Source: Leisingera caerulea DSM 24564 (GTDB taxonomy: Bacteria; Pseudomonadota; Alphaproteobacteria; Rhodobacterales; Rhodobacteraceae). Taken from it: a stretch of DNA of 64,000 nucleotides. Under the pieces are notes generated by a model, which saw only the letters and a list, made by a program, of their open reading frames with translations, was not told where the DNA came from and did not search any database. Position numbers and translations under genes: made by a program. The DNA lies in the NCBI RefSeq assembly GCF_000473325.1, contig NZ_KI421514.1, positions 128,340 to 192,339 of the forward strand, given 5' to 3'. Positions 25,497 through 33,382 of the stretch are shown piece by piece (position 1 is the stretch's first letter; each line of letters begins with the position of its first letter).

Positions 25497-26078
25497 TCAG
25501 TCTGTGGACCCATTGTTGCGCTCCTGGATGCGGCGCGCGTGGTAGCGCTGAAAATCTTCCCCGTTATCAAGCGCATACCGCTTTTCGTTGACCCATGTAA
25601 ACATGTCCAGCGTGGTTCCCGCGCCAAACGCGCCCGGCATCGCCGCCACTGCCGCCTCGGGCGCGGTGGCACCCTCGCCCACTTCCTCCGGCAGGAACAG
25701 AATCGTCGGTGTGAACAGCACCCCCCATTTGCGCGCCATGTCCTTTTCCGGCAGCGTCTCGCCGTCGAAATCAGTCACCTCCACATCGCCGTAAAGGTTC
25801 AGCTGCACGACAAAAAAGTTGTCTTCGATGTACTGGCCGATTTCCGGGCGGGGAAAGATCTCCTCATGCATTTTGGTGCAATAGACGCAGCCGCGCTGTT
25901 CAAAGATCAGCGCCAGCCGCTTGCCCTCGCCATTGGCCTCCTCCAGGTCTTCGCGCAGGTCCTTGAAGGTCTCCCGCATCCAGGACGTCTTGTGCAGCCC
26001 GTCGTCGCCCAGCTCCGCCGCGGCCAGCGGGCCCGCCAGAGCCGCGGCCATTAACACTTTCGCAATACTTCTCAGCAT
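25497..26078 (-). CDS. soxW: SoxW, periplasmic thioredoxin-like protein
   Basis: A 193-residue protein with a signal peptide (about residues 1-21) and a thioredoxin-like fold. The redox motif is CVYC in FEQRGCVYCTKMHEE (about residue 68). It matches SoxW, which receives reductant from SoxV. I choose ATG 26078 over ATG 26090 since GGAGGTC precedes it. It ends 127 nt before soxX and starts 19 nt after the soxV stop. The C-terminal YHARRIQERNN tail is charged. Confidence 0.9.
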   Translation of the reverse strand: MLRSIAKVLMAAALAGPLAAAELGDDGLHKTSWMRETFKDLREDLEEANGEGKRLALIFEQRGCVYCTKMHEEIFPRPEIGQYIEDNFFVVQLNLYGDVEVTDFDGETLPEKDMARKWGVLFTPTILFLPEEVGEGATAPEAAVAAMPGAFGAGTTLDMFTWVNEKRYALDNGEDFQRYHARRIQERNNGSTD

Positions 26079-26097
26079 GTTGACCTCCAAACCTCAC

Positions 26098-26835
26098 TTA
26101 CCCGATCGCGCTGAACCCCGGCACCCAGCGGATCATTGCCTCCGCGATCAGCCGCACGCCGCCGGTGGCGATCAGCACCGCAAACAGCACCAGCATTGCG
26201 CCCATGCCCTTCTCCACCCAGGCAAAGGCGCTGCGGTGGCGCGCGACCCAGCCCAGGAACGGCTTGGCAAACAGCGCTGCAACCACAAAGGGCGCCGTCA
26301 TGCCCAGCCCGTAGACCAGCAGCAGCACCCCGCCCCGCCAGACCTCGCCCATGCCGGAGGCAATCATCAGGATCGACGCCAGCGCCGGCCCGACGCAAGG
26401 CGTCCAGCCGAACCCGAACGCCAGTCCCATCAGATAGGCGCCCAGCACGGTGGAGGGCTCCGCAGAACTCTCCATCCGCGCCTCGCGGTACAGCAGCGGG
26501 ATCTTCACAACACCCAGAAAATGCAGTCCGAACAGCAGCAACAGCGCGGCCGCGCCGTAGGACAAAACTTCCAGATACTGCCCGAACAGCTGCCCCAGCG
26601 CAGTCGCCCCCATGCCCATCAGCATGAACACCGTGGTGACCCCGGCGGCAAAACAGACCGCCGACACCAGCAGCCGCCGCTGCGCGCCCGCAGCAATCGC
26701 GCCATCGCCGCGCAGCTCCGCCATCGACAGCCCGCCCATATAGGACAGGTAAAACGGCACCATCGGCAAAATGCAGGGGGTGAAAAAGCTCAGCAAACCT
26801 GCGATCAAGGCGCCGAACAGGGTAATTTCAAGCAT
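26098..26835 (-). CDS. soxV: SoxV, CcdA-type thiol-disulfide transmembrane electron carrier
   Basis: A 245-residue protein with about six helices, of the CcdA/DsbD-gamma family. The two conserved redox cysteines are in SFFTPCILPMVPFYLSY (about residue 21) and FGWTPCVGPALASIL (about 141). It moves reducing equivalents from cytoplasmic thioredoxin to periplasmic SoxW and onward to keep SoxYZ active. ATG 26835 is chosen because the frame upstream (to 26892) covers the operator region. First gene of the minus-strand sox operon. Confidence 0.92.
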   Translation of the reverse strand: MLEITLFGALIAGLLSFFTPCILPMVPFYLSYMGGLSMAELRGDGAIAAGAQRRLLVSAVCFAAGVTTVFMLMGMGATALGQLFGQYLEVLSYGAAALLLLFGLHFLGVVKIPLLYREARMESSAEPSTVLGAYLMGLAFGFGWTPCVGPALASILMIASGMGEVWRGGVLLLVYGLGMTAPFVVAALFAKPFLGWVARHRSAFAWVEKGMGAMLVLFAVLIATGGVRLIAEAMIRWVPGFSAIG

Positions 26836-26886
26836 CGCACCCCCAGAGAGGCCCCACGCGAACGTTATCCGGGCCCGGCTTGTGTC

Positions 26887-26902
26887 ATTCACATATTCGA
26901 AT
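26887..26902. promoter_or_regulatory. Candidate SoxR operator in the divergent soxV/soxS gap
   Basis: ATTCA-CATATT-CGAAT, one mismatch to ATTCA-N6-TGAAT. It overlaps the palindrome ATTCGAAT (26895-26902) in an A/T-rich core. It lies 52 nt before the soxV start and 44 nt before the soxS start, centred in the 110-nt divergent promoter region, where SoxR binding is established in a related organism. Confidence 0.65.
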
Positions 26903-26945
26903 TATGTTGTTTCTCACCGTTCGGTCAACAGATGGAATGACACCC

Positions 26946-27329
26946 ATGCGCTCTTTCCGGCAATTGGCTGCAGCCGCAGCCATGGCCCTTGCGACGCTGC
27001 CCGCCTGGGCGGCGGAACTGGTGATGGTCGAACAGCCGGGCTGTGAGTGGTGCGCCCGCTGGAACGCGGAGATCGCCCCGATCTACCCCAAAACGGCTGA
27101 GGGCGAACACGCTCCCCTGCGCCGGGTGGACCTGCGCGCCCTGCCCGATGACCTGAAGCTCGCCCGCCGGGTCATGTTCACCCCCACGTTCCTGGTGGTC
27201 GAGGACGGCGAGGAGCGCGCCCGGCTCGAAGGCTACCCCGGCGAAGATTTTTTTTGGCCTTTGCTTGCAGATTTGCTAAGCGCCCATACAGGGTTTGTTG
27301 ATAATACGAACTCCAAGGGCGGCAGCTGA
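26946..27329 (+). CDS. soxS: SoxS, periplasmic thioredoxin-like protein
   Basis: A 127-residue protein: signal peptide (residues 1-22, ending LPAWAA) then a short thioredoxin-like domain with CEWC in QPGCEWCARWNAEI (about residue 31) and a cis-proline region MFTPTFLVV. In Paracoccus SoxS reactivates SoxYZ and affects sox expression. The gene contains a run of eight T at 27248-27255 (GATTTTTTTTGG), unusual in this GC-rich context and a possible slippage site near the C-terminus. It starts the divergent soxSRT unit. Confidence 0.88.
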   Translation: MRSFRQLAAAAAMALATLPAWAAELVMVEQPGCEWCARWNAEIAPIYPKTAEGEHAPLRRVDLRALPDDLKLARRVMFTPTFLVVEDGEERARLEGYPGEDFFWPLLADLLSAHTGFVDNTNSKGGS

Positions 27330-27389
27330 CCGCCCTGATGGGGAAAAACAGACAAGTGCGGCACTGCGGTGCCGCTCAGGAGACGGCAC

Positions 27390-27728
27390 ATGGCACTACC
27401 ACAGTTTACCGCCGACATGGACCCGGAAGAGATGGACAAGATGGTCGAAAACGCGACCAAGGCGTCCAACTTCCTAAAGGCGATCAGCCACGAGGGCCGG
27501 CTGATGATCCTGTGCCATCTGGTCTCCGGCGAGAAATCCGTGACCGAGCTGGAGGAGCTTCTTTCCGCCCGCCAGGCCGCCGTCTCCCAGCAGCTCTCCC
27601 GCCTGCGCCTGGAGGGGCTGGTTATTCCCCGCCGGGAAGGCAAGGCGATCTACTACCGGCTGGCCGACGACAAACCCCGCCGGATGCTGGAAGTGGTCTA
27701 TGACCTTTTCTGCAAGGACCAAGGCTGA
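27390..27728 (+). CDS. soxR: SoxR, ArsR-family repressor of sox genes
   Basis: A 112-residue winged-helix protein of the ArsR family. The recognition region reads SGEKSVTELEELLSARQAAVSQQLSRLRLEGLV and is followed by a wing, IPRREGKAIYYRLAD. Cysteines occur at about positions 40 (LCHL) and near the C-terminus (LFCKD), in line with proposals that SoxR senses persulfide or thiol chemistry. ATG 27390 follows AGGAGAC. It should bind the ATTCA-N6-TGAAT dyads, autoregulating its own divergent promoter. Confidence 0.92.
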   Translation: MALPQFTADMDPEEMDKMVENATKASNFLKAISHEGRLMILCHLVSGEKSVTELEELLSARQAAVSQQLSRLRLEGLVIPRREGKAIYYRLADDKPRRMLEVVYDLFCKDQG

Positions 27729-27746
27729 CGCCTGAATGACCCCCTT

Positions 27747-28805
27747 ATGCCTGACCTCCTGACAGAACACCAGCTGGCCGCCTGCATCGGGCTGCTGGGA
27801 GGTGTGGCTCTGGGGCTGGCCGCCCGGCTGGGCCGGTTCTGCACATTGGGGGCGATCGAAGACCTGCTTTATGGCGGCTCCTCCCTGCGGATGCGGATGT
27901 GGGGCGTGGCCATCGGCGTGGCCGTCACCTCCAGCTTTGCGCTGATCGGGCTGGGTCTGGCAGATGCAGGCCAGTCCTTTTACCTGTCGATCCGCTGGAT
28001 GCCTGCGGCCTCGATCCTGGGCGGGCTGATGTTCGGCTACGGCATGGCGCTCAGCGGCAACTGCGGCTATGGCGCCATCGCGCGGCTTGGCGGCGGCGAC
28101 CTGCGCAGTTTTGTGATCGTGCTGGTGATGGGGGTCTCCACCTATGTCGTCCTCGCTGGCCCCCTCGCCCCCGTGCGCAACTATTTCTTCGCCCAGCAGG
28201 ACGTCACCAACGAGATCCCGCCGGGACTCGCCCATTATGCCGCCGCCTGGAGCGGGCTGCCGCTGGCCGCAACCGGCACCGGGGCGGGCCTGCTGATCCT
28301 TCTGCTCTCCCTTGCCAATTCCGAACTGCGCCGCGACAGGCAGGCGCTGTTCTGGTCCGCGGTTGTGGGGCTGGCCGTGACCTCCGGCTGGGCCGGGTCC
28401 ACGTATGTCAACACACATGGGTTCGAGGCGCTGCCAGTGGTGTCCCACTCCTTCTCGGCCCCCTTGGGTGAAACAATCCTGTGGACCATGACCGGCTCGC
28501 TGCGCCCCCTGTCCTTTGCCGTCGGTTCCATCGCCGGGGTCTGGACCGGTGCCTTCATCGGCTCGTTGATCAAGGGCCATTTCCGCTGGGAAGCCTGCGA
28601 GGACCCGCGCGAGCTGCGCCGCCAGATCATCGGCGCCGCCATCATGGGCGCAGGCGCGGTGATTGCGATGGGCTGCACCGTCGGCCAGGGCCTCAGCGCG
28701 TTTTCGCTGCTGGCGGTCTCTGCTCCGGTCACCATGCTGGCGATCTTTGCCGGCGCCGCCTTCGGGCTGCGCCAGCTGATCGAGGGCTTCCGCCCGGCAG
28801 AATAA
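27747..28805 (+). CDS. soxT: SoxT-like YeeE/YedE family sulfur-compound transporter
   Basis: A 352-residue polytopic protein of the YeeE/YedE (TsuA) family. It shows the repeated transport signatures with cysteines: LGRFCTLGAIEDL (about residue 31), YGMALSGNCGYGAIARLGGGDLRSF (about 105) and the C-terminal GAVIAMGCTVGQGLS (about 310). TsuA takes up thiosulfate by relaying it between such cysteines. SoxT proteins encoded with soxRS are implicated in import of thiosulfate or in signalling. It is 18 nt after soxR with no clear ribosome site, suggesting coupled expression. Confidence 0.85.
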   Translation: MPDLLTEHQLAACIGLLGGVALGLAARLGRFCTLGAIEDLLYGGSSLRMRMWGVAIGVAVTSSFALIGLGLADAGQSFYLSIRWMPAASILGGLMFGYGMALSGNCGYGAIARLGGGDLRSFVIVLVMGVSTYVVLAGPLAPVRNYFFAQQDVTNEIPPGLAHYAAAWSGLPLAATGTGAGLLILLLSLANSELRRDRQALFWSAVVGLAVTSGWAGSTYVNTHGFEALPVVSHSFSAPLGETILWTMTGSLRPLSFAVGSIAGVWTGAFIGSLIKGHFRWEACEDPRELRRQIIGAAIMGAGAVIAMGCTVGQGLSAFSLLAVSAPVTMLAIFAGAAFGLRQLIEGFRPAE

Positions 28806-28870
28806 TCTGCTGCCCCGCAGGGACAGCCCAGGGCCCCGGCCGGCCGCGCGGACCGGAGGTCTTGGTTAAT

Positions 28871-28899
28871 TTTCATTAACGATTACATGTGCGTTACAA
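28871..28899 (+). promoter_or_regulatory. Possible Pho-box-like direct repeat upstream of the PhoX gene
   Basis: TTTCATT-N4-ATTACAT-N4-GTTACAA gives 7-mers at an 11-nt period, the geometry of PhoB boxes, in an A/T-rich patch about 65-95 nt before the start. The match to the classic CTGTCAT unit is poor, so this is tentative. Confidence 0.3.
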
Positions 28900-28965
28900 G
28901 CCATTCCTAAGATATCCGGGTGAGCCAGCCCCGCATTGACGTTTATGGACAGCCCGGAGACCGCC

Positions 28966-30999
28966 ATGACCCGCAAGCAGATCGTCAGAGACCCGCACAT
29001 CGGCAACAAGGCGGAGGCTTTTGAGGCCTCGGACGACATTCCCGCCAACCCGGCCCCCAGCCGCACCATCGGCGATGTGATCGCCGCCCGCTATGGCCGC
29101 CGCGCGGCCCTGAAGGGAATGCTGGGCACTGCCGCCGCCACCGCCCTGTTCGGCGCCTCAGCCCTCACTCCTCCGCGCCAGGGTCGTGCCGCAGCCCCCG
29201 GTGCCCAAAGCCGCTATGCCTTTGACGAGCTGCACTGGGGCAATGACGAAAGCCACCATGTGGCCCAGGGCTATGACGCGGACATCCTGCTGCGCTGGGG
29301 CGATCCGATCTTTGCGGACGCCCCGGACTTCGACGTGATGAACCAGACGGCGGACGCCCAGCTGCAGCAGTTCGGATACAACAACGACTACGTCGGCTTT
29401 GTGCCTCTGAACGCGGAAGGCAGCCGCGGCCTGCTGTGCGTGAACCACGAATACACCAACGAGGAGGTCATGTTCCCGGGCCTTGGCCGCCAGGACAAGG
29501 CGGAGTTTGCCGGAATGACCCGCGCGCTGGCCGATATTGAGATGGCGGCGCATGGCGGCACGGTTGTCGAGATCGCCCGCAACGCTGATGGCAAGTGGGC
29601 GGTAGTGCGCGACGGCAAGCTGAACCGCCGCATCTCGCCGCTGACCACCGCGATGACCCTCGACGGTCCCGCCGCAGGCCACCCCAGGATGCAGACCAGC
29701 GCCGACCCCGGCGGCCTTGAGGTCACCGGCACGCTCAACAACTGCGCCGGCGGCATGACCCCCTGGGGCACCTGGCTGATGGCCGAGGAGAACTTTCACG
29801 GTTATTTCTGGACGGACAGACTGGACTTCGAAGGCGAACCGGACCTTTCCGTCCAGCCGGAGGCGGCGCAAATGGCCCGCTATGGCGTGCCCGGCATGTG
29901 GTACGCCTGGGGCAAGTACCACACCCGCTTCAATATCGACAAAGAACCCAACGAAGCCAACCGCTTCGGCTGGGTTGTTGAGGTCGACCCGATGGACCCG
30001 CAGTCGAAACCGGTGAAACACACCGCTTTGGGCCGTTTCGCCCATGAGGGCGCGGAGACCACCCTGTCCAAGGACGGCCGCCTGGTGATCTACATGGGTG
30101 ACGACGCGCGCTTTGAGTATGTCTACAAATACGTCTCCGGCGGCGTGGTGTCAGAGGACCGCGCGGCCAACGCCCGGCTGCTGAGCGACGGCACGCTCTA
30201 CGTCGCCCGGTTCGAGGCGGACGGCACCTGCCGCTGGCTGCCGCTGGTGCATGGCCAGGGTCCGCTGACGGCCGAAAACGGCTTTGCCAGCCAGGCGGAT
30301 GTGCTGATTGACACGCGGCTGGCGGCGGATGCGCTGGGGGCCACGCCGATGGACCGGCCCGAAGATGCCTCGCCCCGCGGCGACGGCACTGCCTATGTGA
30401 TGCTGACCAACAACTCCAGGCGCAAGGCCAGCCAGACTGATGCCGCCAACCCGCGCCCGGAGTCGCGGTTCGGGCATATCGTCGAAATCAAGGAGGACGG
30501 CGGCGACCATGCGGCGGCAAGCGGACGCTGGTCGATCCTGGTGAAATGCGGCGATCCGGACATTGCGGACGTGGGCGCAGAGTGGCACCCGGAGACCTCG
30601 GAACACGGCTGGTTCGGCTCCCCGGACAACAGCGCGATGGACGCAGACGGGCGGCTGTGGGTTGCCACCGACCAGGGAAGCAAATGGGGCAAGACCGGCA
30701 AGTCGGACGGGCTCTACGGGGTGGAAACCGAAGGCGGCTTGCGCGGCCATTCCAAACTGTTTTTCCGCTGCCCCGTGGGCGCCGAGCTGTGCGGGCCCTG
30801 TTTCACCCCGGACGGCGAGACGCTGTTTCTGGCCGTTCAGCATCCGGGCACGGACGGCACCAAGGACCTGAAAGGCTTCGGGCGCGCCTCGACCTTTGAG
30901 GACCCGGCCACCCGCTGGCCGGATTTCGATCCGCAGATGCCGCCGCGCCCCTCAGTGGTGGTGGTGACCCGCCAAGGCGGCGGCAAGATCGCCAGCTGA
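28966..30999 (+). CDS. phoX: PhoX-family phosphatase (DUF839)
   Basis: A 677-residue secreted protein. A Tat-type signal lies internally at about residues 45-75 (RYGRRAALKGMLGTAAATALFGASA), after an N-terminal cytoplasmic stretch typical of PhoX. Conserved PhoX segments include LCVNHEYTNEEVMFPG, NNCAGGMTPWGTWLMAEEN, GRFAHEGAET and DNSAMDADGRLWVATDQG. PhoX enzymes are Ca/Fe-dependent phosphomonoesterases, common in marine bacteria and induced by phosphate limitation. Alternative starts exist at 28945 and a TTG at 28936. It directly follows the sox region but is not obviously part of it. Confidence 0.85.
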   Translation: MTRKQIVRDPHIGNKAEAFEASDDIPANPAPSRTIGDVIAARYGRRAALKGMLGTAAATALFGASALTPPRQGRAAAPGAQSRYAFDELHWGNDESHHVAQGYDADILLRWGDPIFADAPDFDVMNQTADAQLQQFGYNNDYVGFVPLNAEGSRGLLCVNHEYTNEEVMFPGLGRQDKAEFAGMTRALADIEMAAHGGTVVEIARNADGKWAVVRDGKLNRRISPLTTAMTLDGPAAGHPRMQTSADPGGLEVTGTLNNCAGGMTPWGTWLMAEENFHGYFWTDRLDFEGEPDLSVQPEAAQMARYGVPGMWYAWGKYHTRFNIDKEPNEANRFGWVVEVDPMDPQSKPVKHTALGRFAHEGAETTLSKDGRLVIYMGDDARFEYVYKYVSGGVVSEDRAANARLLSDGTLYVARFEADGTCRWLPLVHGQGPLTAENGFASQADVLIDTRLAADALGATPMDRPEDASPRGDGTAYVMLTNNSRRKASQTDAANPRPESRFGHIVEIKEDGGDHAAASGRWSILVKCGDPDIADVGAEWHPETSEHGWFGSPDNSAMDADGRLWVATDQGSKWGKTGKSDGLYGVETEGGLRGHSKLFFRCPVGAELCGPCFTPDGETLFLAVQHPGTDGTKDLKGFGRASTFEDPATRWPDFDPQMPPRPSVVVVTRQGGGKIAS

Positions 31000-31153
31000 C
31001 CCGAAATCCGCCGTTGTGATGCGGAGCGCGCGCCATCCGGGGCGCGTGCAGGTTTCGGCCCTGCCGGACCGGATGCCGCCGGATGCACGCGATTGTGAAA
31101 CCGCCAGCCCGCACCGTGCCCTAAAACCGGAAAAAGCTCTGTGGAGACCTGCC

Positions 31154-31624
31154 ATGTATGCCAAACGCCTGACGGCCGCCCTCATCCTTGCAACCTCTGC
31201 CGCCAGCGCCGGCAGCATCACGCCGCGCGACGGCTGGGCGGTGCATGAAACCTCCAAACCCTATGCACAGCTGATCGACGACGTCAAAGCCGCCGCCAAG
31301 GCCGAGGGCCTGGGCGTTGTCACCCAGGCAGGCCCCACCCAGGCGGCAGCGGCCCGCGGCATCACCATCCCCGGCAACCGGGTCATTGGCCTGTTCAACA
31401 ATGACTTCGCGGTCAAGATCCTCGCACTCTCCACCGCTGCAATGATCGAGGCGCCGGTGCGCATGTATGTGACCGAGGAGGCAGACGGCAGCGCCACCCT
31501 GTCCTATAAGCTGCCCACCCACGTCTTTGCGCCTTACGCGGAGGAAGGCGGCGCGGGGCTGGCGGCCCTTGCTGGCCAGCTCGACCGCCGCTTTGCGCTG
31601 ATTGCGGAACGGGCGCAGAAATAG
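31154..31624 (+). CDS. Secreted DUF302 domain protein
   Basis: A 156-residue protein with a signal peptide (residues 1-20, ending ASAGS) and a DUF302 domain: SKPYAQLIDDVKAAAKAEGLGVV, RVIGLFNNDFAVKIL, and EAPVRMYVTEEADGSATLSYKLPTHVFAPY. DUF302 proteins are small periplasmic or cytoplasmic proteins of unknown function. ATG 31154 is preceded by GGAGAC. It stands between phoX and the TPP-enzyme gene, each separated by about 150 nt, so it may be transcribed alone. Confidence 0.82.
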   Translation: MYAKRLTAALILATSAASAGSITPRDGWAVHETSKPYAQLIDDVKAAAKAEGLGVVTQAGPTQAAAARGITIPGNRVIGLFNNDFAVKILALSTAAMIEAPVRMYVTEEADGSATLSYKLPTHVFAPYAEEGGAGLAALAGQLDRRFALIAERAQK

Positions 31625-31768
31625 CCGCCGGCGTCTTTCCCGCTTCAGCTGCCCCTCCGCTGGTTGCGCCGATTTCCGCCGCAGCATTTCTCACACTGGC
31701 GTGAACGGGCTTGCGCGCGGGCGCAGGCTCGGCAATCTGGCGGTAATTCAACGGATTGGACCCACAAG

Positions 31769-33382
31769 ATGACAGAGACCCTGCGCGCAGCCGATGTTCT
31801 GGCCCGGCGCCTTTACGAGGCTGGCTGCCGCCACGCCTTCGGCATGCCCGGCGGCGAGGTGCTGACGCTGGTGGATGCGCTGACCAAGGCGGGGATCACG
31901 TTTCACCTGGCCAAGCATGAGAACTGCGCAGGCTTCATCGGCGAAGGCGTGCATCACACGGACGGCGCGCCGGTCATTCTGGTGGCCACGCTTGGTCCCG
32001 GCGCGCTGAACGGCATCAACGTGGTGGCCAATGCCCACCAGGACCGGGTGCCGATGCTGGTGCTCACGGGCTGCGTCGACGCCGCAGAGGCGCAGAGCTA
32101 TACCCATCAGGTGCTCGACCACCGCGCGGTCTTTGCCCCGGTCACCAAGGCCACCTTCCGGCTGGACGCCGAGGCTGCGGATCTGATCGCAGACAAGGCC
32201 GTCGCCATCGCAACCGAACCGCGCAACGGGCCGGTGCATATCGACGTGCCGATCTCGGTTGCAGACGCGCCGGCCAGGGACCGGGGCATCCGCCGCGCGC
32301 CTGCGAGTGCAACCGCGCCAAGCGGTGAGGCGCTGGCGCAGGCGCGTTCCTGGCTGGCCGCGTCCACGCGCCCGGTGGCGGTGATCGGGCTGGACGCGCT
32401 GCAGGAAAACGCAGGCCCTGCCATCCGAAGCTTTGTTGAGAAACACCAGATCCCCTTCATCACCAGCTACAAGGCCAAGGGCATCCTCCCAGAGAACCAC
32501 CCGCTCTGCCTTGGCGGGGCAGGCCTCTCGCCGCTGGCGGACAAGCATCTGCTGCCCCTGGTGCGGGAGGCCGATCTGGTGCTCTCCATCGGTTACGACC
32601 CGATCGAGATGCGCCCCGGGTGGCGCAACGTCTGGGACGTGAAAAACCAGAACGTAATCGACATCGCGCCGGAGGCCAACACCCACTACATGCATCAGGC
32701 CGGGCTGAACTTTCTGACCGCGATTGCCCCCACGCTTACGGCGCTGTCGGATGGCACCGGACCGCGCGGCACCTGGCCCACTGGCCGCCCCGCCGCGGTC
32801 AAGGCCGAACTGGCAGACGCCTTCCCGCAGGATGACAATTGGGGGCCTGCGGGCGTCATCGCCGAATGCCGTGCTGTCCTGCCGCCAGAAACTCTTGCCA
32901 CCGCCGACAGCGGCGCCCACCGCATTCTGCTGAGCCAGATGTGGGACTGCCAGGAGCCGCGCGGCCTGATCCAGTCCTCGGCGCTGTGCACCATGGGCTG
33001 CGCGGTGCCGATGGCAATCGGGCGGAAGCTGGCGCAGCCCGAGCGGCCCGTGGTCAGCTTCTCCGGGGATGCCGGGTTCCTGATGGTGGCGGGCGAACTC
33101 TCGACCGCAGCCGAGCTGGGCGTTGCGCCGGTCTTTGTGGTTTTCGCCGATGCCAGCCTCGCCCTGATCGAACTCAAGCAGCGCCAGCGCCAGCTTGCCA
33201 GCGGCGGGGTGGATTTCGCGGCGCACGACTTTGCCGCGATGGGCCGCGCCTTTGGCGGCAACGGCGTGACGGTTGCCAGCCGCGCCGAACTGCGCGCCGC
33301 CCTTGAGGACGCGATGAAATCAGACAGGTTCACGGTCATCTCGGCTGTGATCGAACGCGGAGGCTATGATGGCCGGATCTGA
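31769..33382 (+). CDS. Thiamine-diphosphate-dependent enzyme, acetolactate-synthase-like
   Basis: A 537-residue enzyme of the TPP superfamily. Its N-terminal PYR domain has the catalytic glutamate in LAKHENCAGFIGEG (about residue 48). A central domain follows (about 190-320), then a C-terminal PP domain with the GDG-type motif SFSGDAGFLMVAGEL (about 430) and a KQRQRQ stretch. It resembles acetolactate synthase large subunits, but there is no ilvN partner. Its stop overlaps the CoA-transferase start region, so the two probably serve one pathway acting on a CoA-linked 2-keto or 2-hydroxy acid. The exact reaction is unknown. Confidence 0.8.
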   Translation: MTETLRAADVLARRLYEAGCRHAFGMPGGEVLTLVDALTKAGITFHLAKHENCAGFIGEGVHHTDGAPVILVATLGPGALNGINVVANAHQDRVPMLVLTGCVDAAEAQSYTHQVLDHRAVFAPVTKATFRLDAEAADLIADKAVAIATEPRNGPVHIDVPISVADAPARDRGIRRAPASATAPSGEALAQARSWLAASTRPVAVIGLDALQENAGPAIRSFVEKHQIPFITSYKAKGILPENHPLCLGGAGLSPLADKHLLPLVREADLVLSIGYDPIEMRPGWRNVWDVKNQNVIDIAPEANTHYMHQAGLNFLTAIAPTLTALSDGTGPRGTWPTGRPAAVKAELADAFPQDDNWGPAGVIAECRAVLPPETLATADSGAHRILLSQMWDCQEPRGLIQSSALCTMGCAVPMAIGRKLAQPERPVVSFSGDAGFLMVAGELSTAAELGVAPVFVVFADASLALIELKQRQRQLASGGVDFAAHDFAAMGRAFGGNGVTVASRAELRAALEDAMKSDRFTVISAVIERGGYDGRI

